Assembly: GCA_002197995.1 (NCBI GenBank)
Contig: NGZR01000005.1
Coordinates: 1,612,001 to 1,676,000 of the forward strand
Reading direction: 5' to 3'
Length of the DNA: 64,000 nucleotides
DNA from: Gaeumannomyces sp. JS-464
Taxonomy: Eukaryota; Ascomycota; Sordariomycetes; Magnaporthales; Magnaporthaceae
Under the pieces are notes generated by a model. It had not been told where the DNA came from. It saw only the letters and a list, made by a program, of their open reading frames with translations, and made no database searches. The position numbers were made by a program, and so were the translations under genes. Of the stretch, positions 1 through 10,631 are shown in pieces. The stretch's first letter is position 1. Each line of letters opens with the position of its first letter.

Positions 1-554
1 GCATGCTCCCCGAATACCGCCTCAAGACAGACTACGGCCGACCCTATCCGTATTGCTCCTTCTTCCTCCATCTGTCCTCCTCTCTTTTCCCTTCTGTCGG
101 TCCTATCAAAGCCCTCTGAGCCGCCGATCAGGGTGACGGATAGCCGATCCCTCTCCCACCGATCGGTGCCGGCGAAATGTGGTGGTAGGACACAACCGCT
201 CCGGGGCGGCACACCGCTGCTGCTGTGCGAGGCACAATGTTTTGCATCCCTCGTGGCGCCGCCTGTTACTGCCGCTGGGGTGGTACGGCGTACGACACGG
301 GCACGGCAGTCTCCTCCTCTTCCTCCAACGTGTAGCCACCGCCAGCCACTGACAGCCGTCCTCCTCCCTGTACCATGGCGCCGGTGGAGCTCGAGGCCTC
401 GGCCACGTTGCCGCCGCTAAGGCCCGCAGCAGAGGCAGCAGCAGCAGGGTGCGACCTACCGCTTTCGATCTCACCCGCAGCAGATGTGCCACCGCCAGAG
501 ACCGTCGTACCGCTGCTTGCATATCGGCCGCCGACTTTGTGCTGCTGCTGCGCC
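1..554. other. Low-complexity flank, possible C-terminus of the 555-2334 gene
   Basis: GC-rich and full of CAG/GCC-type triplets. Several overlapping frames are open on both strands, as expected for such composition. The minus frame 574-266 (Ser/Gly/Ala-rich with an acidic EEEEE run) resembles the tail of the adjacent gene and may be its real C-terminus if another one-base error lies near 560. Nothing else is supported. Confidence 0.35.
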
Positions 555-2334
555 TCAGTAGTCATCACCCCCAAGGTGCCGGTTTCCTCCGGAGTCGTAC
601 TGTGCGCCGCCGCCGCCGCCCCACTCGGCAGACGACGACGAGAGGGAGGAGGGCGCGGCCGCGGTAGTGGCTGGCAGCATGAGATGAGCAGGGTTCACAG
701 CGTGGAGGCCGTTGCTGCCGGGCACGACAAGATCTGCTCCTGCTGCGTTGGCATCGTAGAATCCATCAGGCTGGCCTCGCCGAGTCGCCACACCGACTGC
801 GTCGTAATTACCACCCGACCCGAAGCCTTGCCCATTGCCCGAGTAGGACTCGTGACCATTGGTAGTAGTCATGCTGGCGCTCGTCATCATGGCCGAGTCT
901 AAAGTGGACGCCCTGCCGAACACGCCGCCAGTTGGATCTCCTTGCCACCCACCATCCACGATATTTCCCATGGCGTCAACAGAAAGGCCCTGTGCGGCCT
1001 GGGCGCCGTAGGTGGACGGTCCCGGCCGAGAATTTTCATCGTAGCTTCCTTGTCCCACGGGCAACGACATCGCGTTGCCCCAGGTCGCCTGCTGTCCGTT
1101 GTTTTGTTGTTGCCCATGCCTCGTCCGGTCACATCACTACCGGCAACGACGTCTTGGAAAGAGAAGTTGGGGGCCATGCTGTAACCGATGTTAATCCGGC
1201 CGTCGGAATCCACCGACATGTAGGGCGAGAGGGACGTTGCACCCGCAGCCGCAGGTGCTGCTACATGACTGTCACCCGGCCGACTCGTGACGCCCTGCTG
1301 TGTGCCACCGCCAAGGCCGATCTCTGCAAACGGCTCTTGACAGGCGGCCGCTATGCTCCGGGCCTTGTAGTCGCTGGCCTGGGCATAACCGAGGCCGTCT
1401 CTGGCACTTCCTGCTCCAGCAGCAGTCCAGTCTCGAGGGGTTCCCGTCTCACGGTTAAGGTCACGCGTCTGAAGAGCGGGTTGACCACCACCACCACCGT
1501 AGCCAGCCCAGGGCTGGTCCCGCAGCGAAGGTAGAACTGTGTTGATTCCCTGGTGCGCTCCGCAGGTGTGCATTGCCGGGGTTGGAAATATGATAGACGT
1601 CACCAATGGCCTCGCGCAGAGGCGGGAGGTTGAGCACGAGAGGCCCTTGGGGCCCACGCTCCCTTAGCTCGCCTAACAAGCAAAGTAGATCATGTTGGTT
1701 ACCACCGATGTGATGTGACGGCAAAGTAGCGACAAAGTCATAAACAGCGGGGAGAGTAAAGAAGAAGAAAAAATCTTCACTTACCGATCTCAAGCCCGTC
1801 AGATCTCTGAAGCTCGGCGTCGTCGTCGGAGCCGCCATCCAGGCCAGGCCCGCTCTTCGTTTCCAGCGATGAAAGCGTGGTGCGGCGGCGCTGGCCCGGG
1901 TCATGGCGCATGACGGCGTCCTTGCGGCCGCCGTCGACCCACTCGGTCATGCTTCCGGTGAAGTCGATACGACGGTTGAAAGCCATCCGCTTGGAGCGCG
2001 TGATGCAGGCGGGCATGGTGCGCTCGGCGAAGGCGACGGCGGCCTTGTTCTCGGTGAGCAGAAAGTGAAGCAGGTCCTCGATGTCGCGCTCGTCGATGTC
2101 GCCTTCGTGGAAGTTTGCCCTCCTGGAGTTGAGCGCCTTGTTGAGCTCGACCGCGAATCTGTGCCGCCCACGTTTAGTCCTGTTGCTCCCGTGCTTCCTT
2201 TGTTGGCGTGATGCTTACCCGCTGTTGCTGCTAGGCCGGACCTTGTGCTTGCCCTTGCATATCAGGGCGATGGCAGTGTTCAGCTCGAAGGCAGACCAGG
2301 CATGCCGCTCCCGGCGGCGGTGCCGACCTGACAT
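555..2334 (-). CDS. Uncharacterised fungal protein, basic N-terminus, Gly/Gln-rich C-terminal half
   Basis: I do not recognise the family. Proposed exons are 2334-2219, 2158-1785, 1672-1604 and 1557 onward; the splice sites (GTAAGC, GTAAGT, GTGACG donors; CAG/TAG/GAG acceptors) keep one reading frame. The protein starts MSGRHRRRERHAWSAFELN, a basic start followed by a compact, conserved-looking block of about 150 residues that includes ITRSKRMAFNRR and DFTGSMTEWVDGGRKD. The rest is low complexity, rich in Gly, Gln, Asn and Ala, as in nuclear regulators. The frame shifts once near 1105-1150, where the GSDVTGRGMG frame gives way to the QQQNNGQQATWGN frame with no usable intron, so I treat it as a sequence error. 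The frame stops at 555 (GGDDY). A second open frame of similar composition runs to 266, so the true C-terminus may lie there. A nuclear or DNA-related role is only an inference from composition. The same frame is open upstream to 2655, so the start is provisional. Confidence 0.5.
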
Positions 2335-3179
2335 GCTTCCTAGAAGGCAAGGGCGGTTGCAAAGGTAGATCAAAATGTTGGTCCAGCTCCTCCTTAGGCT
2401 AGACGAGAGGGCAGCAGGAAGCTGGAATCTGGTTGAGGCATCGAGAAGAGCTGAGGTGAATATCATGGAAGCTGAGAAAACCGACGGTAGACGTGGCAGA
2501 TATCGGGTAGCGAGGTTCAATGCTGTCAAGCCAGAAAATGGAAGGTGCATTTTTTGGCAGCTCTGGTACCCGCCTGCGCCTTCCGTTCTCGGCTGTTGTT
2601 GTGTGCGGTTTTCAGATGGCGGTTGCCTCTTCCATTGTTTCCATGCTCTTTCCAATCTCTAAAGGCGCGCCATCATAACAAAACCCACTTGCCAACTCCC
2701 TCATCAACCGAGGCCACTACCCGATGCCACCTCGTCTGGTCAAAGCCAGGAAGAACATGCAAAAAAACATCAACAGAAGCCCGGACATCTAGACAGGCCA
2801 ATGGTAGCCTGTCATCTATATATTAGTGCTCAAAAGAATGCCCACACGGGTATGTTCACCACCCAGACAGACAAACAAACAAACAACCAATGCAAGTCGT
2901 GACGAGACATTCTATCCTGCCGTTCTTGGCGCCGCCGGGATGCGATAGGCGAAAAGACAGGTGCAAAAGGGCAAAAGGCAGAGGAGACTTAACAAAAAAG
3001 GAGAAAGCAAGGAAAATGTGGGCTAACGTTGTTAGGGAGGTATCTAGATTGGTATGTACTTTCTGCTGTCACCTAAGCGCATTCGCCGTCGCCTAGAATC
3101 CCCACGGGCAGGGGAATGGGAAGAGATATCGTCACTACGTCGAGGGCCGGCCAGAGATACGTCAAAGAGACATGTTGAG
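2335..3179. other. Intergenic region between the uncharacterised gene and PIK1
   Basis: Upstream region and 5' UTR of the 555-2334 gene plus the 3' flank of PIK1. It contains A-rich stretches (for example 2870-3010) and no open frame with recognisable protein features. No RNA gene was seen. Confidence 0.5.
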
Positions 3180-6100
3180 CTAGTAGATGCCCTGGGTCCT
3201 ATACTGGAAGGTATCATATCTGCAAAGCCGCCCTGTCAGCTGAGAGCTCTTGGGGAACAAAAAACGCAAGACAGCCGAGCAAGGAAACTTACAGTCGCGT
3301 GTAGTAGCTGCCCAGGGACTTGCCGATCATGTCCGTCTCGACAAACTGCTCAGCCTCATCCGCGCTCAGCTGGAGCTGGAACCGTTGTCGCAGGTTGTTG
3401 GTAGTCTGCGTCACACCCGCGCCGAAACACGGCATCTTGGAGTCGCGCCCCATCATGGCAACGAGATCGATGATTTTGTCGGCCGATCGACGGAGAGCTG
3501 CGCATGGTGTTTCCCGGTCAGCACAGGACAGGGAGGAGATTAAAAATAATAGGCAAAAGACAGCACGAACCTTGGAACGCCTGCTTGCACAGCCGCTTAA
3601 AGTCCTCGTACTCGGGCGATCCCACACCGCCCAGAACCTCGAGATACTCGTGCGTGAATTTGAACGGCGCCGCCTCGAACCCGACCGAGCCCGGCGAGTT
3701 GGACAACATGAAGCCGAAGTCGATGTGGATGATGTGTCCCTCACTGTCGATGAGCACGTTGCCGTTATGTCGGTCCTTGAGCTGCAGCACGTACGAGATG
3801 ACGCTGTACGCCGCCAGCGACCGCTTGAAAGCGTCCACCCCGGCCTTGTACGCATCTCCCGTCTCGGGCCCGAACGCCTTGAGAAAGTGGTCCTTGAGCG
3901 TCGCGATCCGCGTTGCACTACGCCGCGGTGTCGGTTGCGGAGGGGCCGCTGGGCTCTGCAGCCCCTGCTGCTCGCTGGTCCCCGCCGTGACTCCCACCGC
4001 AGCAGCAGGTCCGGGCCCTCCAGCCGCCGCCTCCACCGCCGCAGCCAGCGTCAGGCTCCGCTTGATCGAGTGCAGCGAAACACCGTTGGTGATGGTCTCG
4101 ATCAGGCCCGACGACTCGCCCGTCACGAGGATGCGCATCAACTTGACCCACACGTTGACCTTGGCGTCGATCCATATGCGGTGACATACCCGGATGAGCT
4201 GGCACGCAAACGCCTCCTGCCGCAGGTCCGCCCCCGTCTTGACGATGACACTGATCAGGTCCCAGTTCTTCATCCACCCGTACGGCGACGTTCGCCGGAT
4301 TCGCTCCTTCTTTGCCTGCCACGCCTCCCCGAACACGGCCGCGCTAGGGTCGTCCCGGTCACCCTTGCGCTGCAGCCCGCCCGTCTTGAAGTCGTTCTCC
4401 ATCCGCGCCTCCCCAGCGTTGGCTTCGCCTTCTAGACCTGCGGCTGCCGCGCCGCGCCACCCTCTCGTCGTCTGCATCCGGCCCTGCACCGCCAGCCCCG
4501 TTAGCTGCCGCCGCCGCTGCTGCCTCGGCTGCGCTAGCCTTCGCCATTATGAGATCAAACGTCGGCCCGTTGCCGTCGTCCAGATCGAAGCTCTGCTCCT
4601 CGAGGCTCTGCATGCTGGCGATGATCTTGGCCCGGATCGCCGCGACCTCGTGTTTTGGCCGCTTCCCGCTCGTGGCCTCCAGTTGTGCCAGCATCTGTGA
4701 CGCCGCCCGCATGTGGGTCGCGAGCGCCGAGAAGTCGGGTTGTTGCTCCACGTTTGCCGTTCGCAGATTGTGGCTATAACTCCTCACCATACCCGTCTGC
4801 TCAAGAGGGGCCCGGCCTTCCGGCGCGGGCTGCTGGACCGGGACGTCGACGCTGCTGAGCTTCGCGGTGTAGGGTCGGACAGAGTCGTCAGAGTCGTCGC
4901 GCTGCTCGAAATGCGCTGCGCGGCGCTCTGAGGCTCTGCCTTACTGACCCCGCCGCCACCACTGTTGCCACTGTCAGCCGGCAGCTCCTCCTCATCAAAC
5001 GGCCTGATCAAGGGAGATGAGCCAAGGTCGCCGGCCGTCGGCTCAAAGACGCTATCAGCCACGGGAAGCTGATTGCCGCCACTACCGCCAGGGCCCCTGG
5101 TGGTGGGAGTGTTACGGGGCGACTCGGTCAGGTCGAAGATGCGCTTCCTGGACCCCTGTTCCGCCAAGATGGTGGACAGCAGCCTCTGGTTCTCCTGTGA
5201 GTCCGGGTCAAAGGTGAAATCGTCGCGCAGAATCTCCACCATGACGAGATACGGCACCTTCTCGGCGCTGTTGAGCACCGTCGCCTCGGCGGGGTTCACT
5301 CGCACTATCCGGTGGTGCTTACTCCGTCCAGGCGACCCGTTAACCAACGTCGGCGGGCAGATGACGGGATATCGACCTCGGCCGGCAGGTCCTGTGTTAT
5401 GAGGGCCAGTTCGGCGCGGAGGGCGCTGAGCCGGGCTGGTTTCGGAACAATAACGAGCCGGTTCGAGATGTCCTCGAGCGCTGTCAAGAACGCTGTCTGG
5501 CACCGGAAGTAGTGCTGCCTTAGTAGGCGCACCTTATCCAGCGAGCTCATCTCGGCTGGTTCGCCAGAGCCTTCTTGACGTGGTGTGAGTGCCGTCTCGA
5601 AAGGCTGACGGGCGGCTCGGATGGCCTCAGCCCGGCCGAGACGGGTGTTGCCGGTCGCGTGACCTGCATCCTGGGTGACCTCAGTTCCGGCAGCGGTAGC
5701 GAGGACGAGCTGAGGCGCCCCTCGGCCGAGAGCATTTCCAGCTGCGAAGGCCGCTTGCCGTCACCGCTGTCAGGGTCCGCCGGCATGCGAGGCCCCCCAG
5801 ACGAGCTTGGTCGTGACTTGGGCAACCTGGGCGACTTCGACTGCTCCGGGGAAACGGCGACTGCTGGTAAAGGCGGGTCAGGTGCGCTCGTGATGCGACT
5901 CGAGTCTTTGGAGCGCTTCGACCTCGACGTTGTTGTGTTGATGGTGTGCGATCGGGTCACCTTGTTTTGTGGTTGCGACACGTGCTCCGGAATGAAGTCG
6001 ACAGCCGGCTGAGGTTTTCGGCCCTGCGCCACGGCCAAGGGGCCTGCCCAGTGAGCAAGTCCCGGGACGCCGATGCTGGCGAGGACAAAGCTGCCCAGGA

Positions 6101-6879
6101 CCATCACCGGCAGGATGTTCTCCTTGATCTTCTCATGCCTGCCCGCATCGGAGAGACCAAATACGATGTGCTGCACTTTGTTGTACACCCTCCTGCACGT
6201 CTTGAACGCCTCTGCTTGTGGATTGGATGAGAGGTCGTGGAGGTACGTCTGGAACAGCCAGAAAGTCTGTCAAAAGAGGGTTAGTAGGCACGGCGCGACC
6301 GGGGAGTCTGCACCAGCTTCCCCTCCTCATCGGCCAGGGGGCAGGGCGGGGGAGAGAGAGACGAACCAGGAGCGCCGCAGTCACCGACTCCTCGCACAAG
6401 TCCAGAAGAAACTCCTCCAAGGCCATCGACTCATTGTCCACGCTGATGATCAGATGGCATAGCTGCGGGAGGAAGAACTCGATGTCCTCGTAGGGGAACT
6501 GCCGGAGCTTGTTGCACAGGACGTAGTGGATCCCGACATGGTCCGCATACCGCCTACGACATGGGGAGAATAGCAGCGTCAGTAAGCCTGTAGCTCACCT
6601 CGCGGGCACATGGATACACATCGTTCCCCCATCATGCCTGGCAGAGCAGGCGCTGCCAATTCTCTACAGCTCGATCCAGACAGTCGGGATTCCATTGCGA
6701 AATGGAGGGGGTGCGGCGAGTGCCCCTCAGATCGAATAAAATAAAATAAAATAATTTAGGGGGCGGTGGAGGGGGGTGGGAAAAAAGGGGTTTGCTCACG
6801 AGAGGTAGGAAACGGATAGAAAGGGATTCGAATTGAAAACGTCACTGTCGAGAAACCGCTGCAGCAGGTCCCAAGACAT
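3180..6879 (-). CDS. PIK1: Phosphatidylinositol 4-kinase, PIK1 type
   Basis: Makes phosphatidylinositol 4-phosphate at the Golgi and in the nucleus; the yeast counterpart is essential for secretion. The start MSWDLLQRFLDSD is typical of fungal Pik1 and begins at 6879. Exon 1 (6879-6800) joins an exon from about 6555 encoding RYADHVGIHYVLC, then the lipid-kinase-unique region, an acidic/Ser-rich linker, and the kinase domain with the ATP-binding Lys in VKTGADLRQE, catalytic loop DRHNGNVLID and activation segment IHIDFGFML. The last exon (3219-3180) gives the expected ending YRTQGIY. Two introns use GTTCGT donors (near 6370 and 3572). The frame breaks about four times, near 5550, 5370, 4797 and 4450, and each time the next frame resumes the family sequence without loss, so these look like one-base errors in an intact gene. 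All catalytic motifs are present. Confidence 0.93.
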
Positions 6880-8026
6880 AACTGGTTATTCGTCGCCGAG
6901 CTCGGCTCTCCCGGCTCGGCCTGGCCAGCGGCTCGACAGCCTGGTTGTGGTATGTGGGATGCTGCTTCGGTTGTTCGAAATGGCGGCCACGGTGAAGGGG
7001 CCGCTGGTGTATTTTTGGATCCTCCTCTTTTACGGGTGCCGTCTTTCCTCCCAATATATGTCCAGCTGCTCGACGGCTCGATGGACAGCAGCTTGGCTTC
7101 GGTAATGAAGGGAGTGCGCGCACTAGCTAGCTGGCGGCGGCGGCGTGGTCGAGCGGGCGGTCGGGGAGGGTTCGTCGTCGGGTGTGCGGGATGGAGCGAT
7201 GTTTGGTGAGACTTGGAGGCGGGGCGGCCTCATCCAAGCTTGGCAGCGACAACTATGCAAAGACAGCAGACGTCCGACATCGCTGCCGGGGCTCGATTGG
7301 TTCCTGCCTGGCCGTCGTTTCCTTCGTCTTTGCGAGGCTGGCTCAGGGCATGTGGCGTGGATATTTTTTCGGGGGAGCTCGCGGTCAATCGGGCTGCGAT
7401 CAAACCAGACTGTCCAATTCCAGCGGGCGCATTGGCACATCCTTGGCCGTACCGCATTGCTGGCTGGCTGGCTCCGAGAGCTGGAGGTGCTCAGTCCAAG
7501 GTGGGGCAGGCTTGGCCTTTGCTGCGAGAGTGGAGGGCTCACCAAGAGCCGAGCTTCCGTCAGAGTGGATTTCGCATCCTTTTACGTGCCTAAGGCCACC
7601 AGGCGGGCCGCCCTCGCCTTGTGCTCTGTGGAGTTTAGGGGTCCAGCACCCGAAACCCTCCTGAGCTCTCGCTTGTTGTGGTGCCCCCTATTCGAGCCAG
7701 CCAGTCCCGCTGGCCTTCCTTCACAACCAGCAAAACAAACCATGCCAGGTGTTTCATTCATTTATTCTTCCCCTCCGCTCCGGAGCCTCAGCTCGCTCCA
7801 TGGGTATATATCTAGATACTCAACTGGCTATGTCATGTGTATAGCGGATTGGATCATCGAAGTTGCTCATTCATATAGCAACCAACATATTTGTGTAAGT
7901 GGCTGCCTTCCATCGTGAAGGTCAGGCCAGGGGAAATAGCAATGAGAAATAGTCCCAAATAAATCACCGGTTCGCAACGCCACGCATTGATCAAAATACC
8001 CCGTGAGAAAGAACAAGAAAAGGTCA
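6880..8026. other. PIK1 upstream / permease downstream intergenic region
   Basis: Contains the PIK1 promoter side and the 3' flank of the methionine permease gene. Within PIK1's first intron, just outside this stretch, is an AT-rich run (AATAAAATAAAATAAAAT near 6730). Overlapping plus-strand frames of up to 257 codons (7145-7918) show no domain, no codon periodicity I can see and no homology I recognise, so I do not call a gene. Confidence 0.5.
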
Positions 8027-10631
8027 TCATGATTGTGTAGAATATGCTGATCTTCGGTGTCGTTTTGACGGGACATGCTAGACAAATATGTTAGCTGTCC
8101 TGTCCAAGAAGAATAAGTACCCGCTGTGACAGTGGTAGACATGACTTACGACGTATTTGACTCTCTCGCTGCCGTCCGGCAGTTGGACAACCTCGTGCTG
8201 TATCTGGTACCCAAACATGGGAAGCAGATTTGCCCATACCAGCCAGTAGCCCACCCCTATTGCAAGCATGCTCGTGCCCAGCGTGGGCATCACCCAAAAG
8301 GTATGGTCTTGCCCAACAGATCGTTGGGCGTGAACGGAGCCGACAGCGAGTAGAGAAGCGAGACGATCCAAAACACTGTCATGGGCGTGTAGCTGCTGAA
8401 CGTTGTTCGCTGTTCGGCCCAACCCGAGTTCGGCTTGTACCTCAAGTAGAGGAGGCCCGCGCCCAGGAGCAGCTTGATCCAGTTGCCCGTGTAGATGAAT
8501 ATGTTGGTGACGAAGGTGTACGTTTCTTGTATGTTCAGCCCGAGGATGAGGACGACTGTGAAGAGCCAGTGCAGAAAGATTGCCCCCGAGGGGGCGTTGA
8601 AAGGCCAGTCGCTAGCGAAAAATCTCGAGAATGGGAGGATGCCCTCCTTAGCAAGCTCTTGTTTGACTGGTTGTGTGTGCGGCGCGTGCGTCAGTTATCG
8701 TTGGCAGTGCCTGAAAGTGAAACCTGACCGCCGAGTCTGGGGACGTACCTCGGGGCATCGCAAACGACTGGGCAAAGATGTTTCCTAGGGCGGATAACGC
8801 GATGAAAAAAGGCACCACACGCCTCACAAATACACTATTGCCCCAAGCCTGCGCATAGATTGTCAGCGACATTCGGGTGGGCGTCTCAAACTGCGTGGTA
8901 GCCTACCGCTTCGAAGAAAGATGCAGCCACAGTAACCTTGGCATCTGCAATTTGTTGCTTGGACATAGCGGCAAACTGCGGTGGCCATGTTAGCTCGATG
9001 CCCCAGAGTGGACTCGAGAGAGAAATGTCAGGTGAGGAATGACTTACAAAGGCAATGTTGGCCAGAACATAGAACACCGTCACAATCGACACCGCCAAGG
9101 GCGCAGCGATTTTCAGCGTCTTGGGCGCGTCCCGCACTTCGGTCAGAACCTTTGAGAGGCAATGGTCTCGCGTTAGTCAAACTGGATGCCAGTCCGGACT
9201 AGAAGTGCCCCCAAAGGCAAAACGGCCCAACTTACGTAGTTGGCATTCTCCCAGCCACTATACGAGTATAGAACCTGCAGCAGGGCCAACGAATAACCGC
9301 CTGCAATCTCCATTTCGCTATGCGACCTGACCTCTCCAGGGCCGCGGAACGATGAGAAATTGTGAGGAGACTCGCTCGCAGACTTCCCCGACAGAACCGC
9401 GAAGCCAGTGCAGACAACGAGCATCAGAATAATAAGCTTCAGGCAGCCCAGAATGTTGCTGAGCCAGATGCCCATCTTTGGGGCAAACGCGTGGATGAGG
9501 CACACAAGAGTGATGCCAACGAGTGCTACTCCACGCGTAGGCCAGTCCGTATCGGACGAGGACGAGGACGGCTGGGGGCCGGCGGTCGAGTTGAACTGGG
9601 AAGGCGAGAGCGAGTGGGCCGTGGATTCATAGGCGGCGGCCTTCATGAAATAGTTGGCGAAGCTGGATGGTGTTGCCTGTGGACACGGCGAACAGGACAA
9701 ATTGCACAGCGAATATGCAGGTGGCCAAATATCGTGGCTTTTGATACACCCTCTCAAGCTGCAGCCATACATGTTAGAAGAAGGCCACGCAGCCAAACAT
9801 CATGTGTCGCCGATCGTCAACATCAATAGAAGGGGTCTTACATAGACCTTTTCTCCACCGGATCTCGGGAGTGCGGTTCCATACTCGAGATATACAAAAA
9901 GACTTTGGCAGTCAGAGTGAGTTAGTAGAGCACCAAATGGCGAAGAGGCGTGAAATGATCAATAATGCTAGGGGATGGCATTTCATGTTTATAAGGCAAA
10001 GCTCACCCACTAAAAATTAACGTTAGCACGGACGAGATTCACTGAGAAACCATTCGGTAAGAAGGTTGCAAAGAAAACTCACGCAAAAGTCATCAGGCCA
10101 CCCAAAACCCAGAAGAGAAGCGTGGCGCCGACACTCTCTGTCCGGGCAATAATGGCAGACGGTGTCGAGTAAAGGCCCGTCCCCACGACTCTGTTGATGA
10201 TAAGAATGGTTGTTGAGAAGACACCCAGTTTCCGGTCTGTATGAGCCAGGAAGAGGGTCCATGTCAGTTGCAATTCTGGCACAGGGTAAAACAGCCCCGT
10301 ATGCCGAGCCCAAGATGGCGCCGAAACGCGGGCATGGTATCAAGATACGGCAGCCAAGCCGGGGAAGAAACACGCCGGCGCGGCCTCAAAGAGCTTCCCA
10401 TCTGAGCCGCGTTGCTCCAAGCTGTGGGCAAAGGGGACCGAAATGGGCTGTGGGACAAGAGAACTGACCTTCGGGGATGATGAAGTCGCGGAAGTCATCG
10501 TTGGCTTTGTCGGAGGCCGGGTCGACGACGGTCATGCTCCGGATTGCGGTTATGCCCATGGCATCGTCGCCAGGGCCATCGGCCGAGTCAACAGAGGCCA
10601 CTGGGGCCCTGTATATTGTCGGCTCCTGCAT
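8027..10631 (-). CDS. MUP1: High-affinity methionine permease-like amino acid transporter (MUP1/LAT type)
   Basis: APC-superfamily plasma-membrane amino acid transporter of the L-type group that includes yeast Mup1/Mup3; methionine or cysteine uptake is inferred from family. The product starts MQEPTIYRAP at 10631 and has about twelve hydrophobic segments. The first carries the LAT-type motif in LIINRVVGTGLYSTPSAI, followed by LFVYLEYGTALPRSGGEKVY, GWENANYVLTEVRDAPKTLK, and a late block ending in PFTPNDLLGKT. At least eight exons join cleanly (for example 10631-10469, about 10235-10083, 9900-9842, then introns at about 9235, 9047, 8910, 8850 and 8750). A last small exon starting near 8081 and ending at 8027 gives a short basic tail. 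Frameshifts occur near 9666 (GNTI to FANYF) and at 8296-8299, where four A's on the plus strand stand where five restore TIPFWVMPT. Both look like sequence errors. Confidence 0.87.

Noticed and set aside
3320..4435. 371-codon plus-strand frame opposite PIK1
   Set aside because: Antisense of the kinase domain; the minus strand encodes unmistakable PI4-kinase motifs.
7145..7918. 257-codon plus-strand frame between PIK1 and the permease
   Set aside because: No domain, Arg/Ser/Leu/Gly-rich, overlaps two other open frames; lies in the PIK1 upstream region.
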